Origin: Zonotrichia leucophrys gambelii
Lineage: Eukaryota; Chordata; Aves; Passeriformes; Passerellidae
Assembly: GCF_028769735.1 (NCBI RefSeq)
Contig: NC_088173.1
Location: 64,955,421 to 65,019,420 of the forward strand
Length of the DNA stretch: 64,000 nt
Direction: 5' to 3'
Shown: piece by piece, positions 60,701 to 64,000 of the stretch
How the letters are laid out: the number at the start of each line of letters is the position of its first letter
How positions within the stretch are numbered: the first letter of the stretch is position 1
Made by a program: the position numbers and the translations under genes
The notes under the pieces: generated by a model
What the model saw: only the letters and a program-made list of their open reading frames with translations
Database searches by the model: none
What the model was told of the DNA's origin: nothing

Positions 60701-63700
60701 GCATGCTCTCACAGCTGCTGAGTAGCCCTGGACCACACTTACGGCTTCTTTGAGCAGGAGCAAACTTTAGATGTAAGGGTTATGTTCAAAGCTGCTTTCC
60801 AGGCTTCCATTTGAGCCACAAACAGTGGAGAAAGGCTCTGCTTCTTGCTGCAGGATGGCATTATTCTTGTTTCATTGTCTCTGTCAGTGGAGCAAAGGTT
60901 AATGGAAGAGGTGTGCCGGCCGCTCATTTGGCACACGGCTCCGTCAGGCCTGGCAAGGGTCTGATTTTATTATCAAAGTGTTCCCTGGCCTCACAAATCA
61001 CCAGGTAAAATTCTATAGCTCACGAAGAAGCCATACAAAACCATCATAATGGTCTCTTCTGGCTGCTCCAGACAATTTCCCCCCCTTGCATTAACTTCAT
61101 ATCTGTTTGATCCCTCTAACTTCATGTAATTCAAAGGAGAATTGGGCTTTTTCTGAAAGCATGCCTTCAAAGCTCACTCCGAGATGGATGTGCAAGAAGT
61201 AGAAGTCAGTTTTCCTGATGAGGGTTCACTCAAAGAATCAAGGTACAATGTGCATGTGTTCTTCCTTAGAGGAGCAAGAAATTAACAGGGAAATGAATGG
61301 GAATCCTGAATCTATCGAGGATCATCATGCCCTATGCTGTGTATAGCATCATTTCCTCATGCAAGTGCCACAGCCCTCAGCTTTTCCACCAATCTTATGC
61401 AGGCAGGATTTCCCCCTAATTTTGCTTTTGCTGCTGTTCAAGTTCCACCACCGTTATGTAGCACTTTCCAAGTGTGCAATTCACAGCTGAATGGGAGGTG
61501 AAGCTGCAACTCAGCCCATGGACTCACAGACATCCCTGTGTCTCTCCAAACACCTTCTCCCGCTTCCCCTCCTATCCTGGCTAGCAGCACATGGAAAGTT
61601 TTTGTCATGGAGGACATTCTTGGGCAGGAAGGAAGTGAGGACTGTGGCCAGGAGCCATTGTGGCCACCTGCTTGGATGGTCACTTCAAAGGACAGCAAAC
61701 CGACAGCCCCAGCGTGCAACCCACCAGGAGCTGGACATGTCTGCATGCAGAGTTCACCCAGATTTGGGGCTGGGGCATAACGGACCTTTGCCCAGGCTGT
61801 GTCTGACCTCAAACAGCAGCAGCAATTGGATGGTGGTGCCAGCAAGAGCTGAGCCAGCATTGTGCTGGATGTGCTCTGTGCTGCAGTACATCTGAGGCAT
61901 GCCATTCTTCCCACATACACTGCTGTACCCACCCAGTTATGAAAGAGCCCTTGGCTGCCTGCCCTGCTGCTCCAACATTGCATCTTTAGCCTGAATTAAA
62001 CTCCAGTCCAAGCCCTGCTCATGCTCCTTGCTGTTATGGCTGTTTGGAAGGAGAGGACTCATGGTTTAACACCCTGGAAAGACTCTGAGGCAAGAGCCAG
62101 CGCTCACAGCAAGAGGCAGGTGGACTGTTCCTGCTTCAGTGTGGCTTGTGCAGCAATGGAAATGCTGCTAGAGAGAAATTTACTGATGACAACAACCACA
62201 CTATTAAACCATATTAAATCTCTGGAAGATTTGCTTTCTGGTTCCATCCATGTGCTGATGTCCAGGCTATCCCTTTCACGGTGCAAAGTTCTATTTCCTG
62301 AAGAGAAGGGTCACTCACGAGGAGGATTGAGGAAAAGCTGCTTGCAGGAATGCAGTAGCAAAGGGTTCAAGGAACCTGAGGGACTCCCAGAGAAATAGCA
62401 AAAGGGTTCCTGTCTCTTGTAGGGAAAGGCAGGATGACCTGGTCTCCTGAGGTTAGACAAGCAGCCAGGTTCTTGTGTGTACTGGTCACACCTTCCTTTC
62501 ATTTATTGTATTTTTTCTTCACAGCTGAGCTCTCCGTATTTGCCCTTATTGTCTTTGCATGCAGAGTGGAACCTAGCTCTGGGACCTGGCTCAACACCCT
62601 TTCTGTCCACAGGCCACTTAGGTAGAGCTTAGCAATTTACTGTATCAGAATAGCAGAAAATGGCCAGTGTGAATGGGCCATTGTACCCAGTCCTTTATGG
62701 ATGTGACTTCACATGGATCTGCACTGGATCTGTTTTATTAAATGGTAGTAAGGAAACAAGAAATGGGAAACAAAAGATCCTTTTGTAGATGGTAACTCCT
62801 GCAATGTTAAGAAACCAAGAGAAAGGAGACTGTTCTCAGCTCTTTGTATGCATTCACTCCAAATAGGGCCAAACATCACAGGCAATGTTGTTTCTCTATG
62901 TTTCTAACCAGAGGGGCTCATTCTATCACCATTGTATGGTGTATTTCTGGGACACCCTCTGCTGGGATGTGGTGAGCAGCATCACCCATTACAGCAACTG
63001 CTGCTCACCATGGCCTAAGGGTGACAGAAGCAGGTGACAGAGAGACATAACACAGATGTGACCTTGTCTCAATACATCTGGAACAAAATTTATGCAAAAC
63101 AGAAGTGAGGCGTTGAGGACAACTCAAAAGTTACCCCAGGAACTGGTGAATGCCACATGAGCAGAGACTGAGGGGTCCTGCATGTCAAAGGAGAGCCCTG
63201 AGTTTGTAAGAGTTTGTTTGCATTACCTGTGGGTTTGAGTTATGAGATGCAGCATTTGGCTCTGCATCTGAAGGTAATTGTTTATAGTGTATTTTATGAC
63301 TGTTTACAAATGTGGTTTGAAGAAAACAATGGAATATGTAACATGTTGTTTTTCCCCAGGTCTCCAGTCCATTAAGCTTGTATTATTTAAAGTGGCTAGA
63401 CTAGAAATTTAAGTCATTGTTATTTATATTAGAGATAAAGCTAAGGATTCAGCTGAGCTCCAGGCTGCATTGTGAGAGTTGCTGTGTCAGGGTTTGAGAA
63501 TGGTCTTGATCTGAAATACAAAAGGATCAAGACAGGCTGGTTAATCCTATGATTAGATATTCCCATAAGAACAGGCCTTCACTCCTGTTCCTGTTGCAAG
63601 CACCTTGTGTGGCCACAGTCAGCCTTTTCGGGTTAGTTTTTGGGGTAGTTATGGAAAAAAAAAAAAAACCCAAACCAAAACCAAGGCATTTAGGGAGACT

Positions 63701-64000
63701 GATATCCCCTAGTAGATTTAAGTGCCAGAATGCTGAGATTAATTTAAAGTATTTTCTGCCAGTGATGGGGTAATCCAGCAGTTCCCACCTGCTGAGACCT
63801 GCAGCCTCCCCTTAGCTCACCATGAGAGACTCAGCCCAGGTCTGTAATGGCTGAGGATGGTTTCATTGATGTTCAATGCCTTATTTGATAACCATCCCTA
63901 CTGAAACATCATTCTGGTTAGCAAAAACAGAGAGGAGAGATGCTCGTGCCTAAGGAACAAGAAAAGGAGGCAGTAATTATGGACAATGCCCCCAGCTGCC
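57737..64000. other. Unique non-coding sequence, no gene recognised
   Basis: GC-rich patches at 57940-58230 and 61490-61900 carry overlapping frames on both strands (the longest is 61438-61983 minus, 181 codons). An A-rich repeat, (GAGTC A7-8)n, lies at 58752-58798, and a 15-A run lies at about 63655-63669. An acceptor-like GTTGTTTTTCCCCAG ends at about 63360 without a clear donor. No repeat family, RNA gene or recognisable protein is seen. Confidence 0.5.

Noticed and set aside
61438..61983. 181-codon minus-strand frame
   Set aside because: A 134-codon + frame overlaps it in the same GC-rich patch, and no protein family is recognisable.
1..64000. CRISPR array, prokaryotic operon, phage or mobile resistance island
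   Set aside because: No regularly spaced direct repeats, no ribosome-binding-site/ORF organisation, and repeat families are vertebrate (bird).

Overview
This window looks like non-coding nuclear DNA from a bird, most likely a songbird (passerine). The evidence is the repeat content. There are about ten CR1 (chicken repeat 1) LINE fragments, several with the ATTCTATGATT-type 3' tail. There are also at least three and probably four LTRs of endogenous retroviruses whose sequences resemble LTRs I associate with songbird genomes. Repeats cover only roughly 7% of the window, there are no mammalian SINEs such as Alu or B1, and bacterial gene structure is absent. Family assignments come from recall of consensus sequences, not from a search.

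I find no protein-coding gene, rRNA or tRNA that I can support. The longest open frames (about 160-190 codons) fall in GC-rich patches or in a pentanucleotide array, overlap one another on both strands, and match no protein I recognise. Their number is about what chance gives for 64 kb. The window is therefore best read as intergenic or long-intron sequence.

Layout. 1-26.4 kb is mostly unique sequence with two old CR1 pieces (5.9 and 6.8 kb), a 160-bp TTCCC array (9.3 kb), GC-rich patches at 2.4, 8.1, 12.6 and 14.4 kb (the last CpG-dense), and exon-like or conserved-looking islands near 18.2, 24.7, 25.8 and 26.1 kb. 26.5-28.2 kb holds two CR1 copies in opposite orientation. 30-48.3 kb holds all the LTRs: a CCAAT/TATA-bearing LTR at 30.2 kb, a + strand LTR at 40.0 kb, and two related minus-strand LTRs at 42.4 and 47.7 kb. 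The same stretch has very old CR1/L3-like pieces at 33.6 and 35.0 kb and younger CR1 pieces at 39.0 and 48.2 kb. 48.3-64 kb is mainly unique sequence with CR1 3' ends at 54.5 and 57.6 kb and two local tandem duplications near 53.7 and 54.9 kb.

No set of genes here works together, so there is no operon or pathway to describe. The items most worth a second look are the splice-site-flanked islands (possible exons of an unannotated transcript), the G-quadruplex/triplex-prone TTCCC array, the inverted CR1 pair, and the perfect short hairpins. I saw nothing that amounts to a new biological system.
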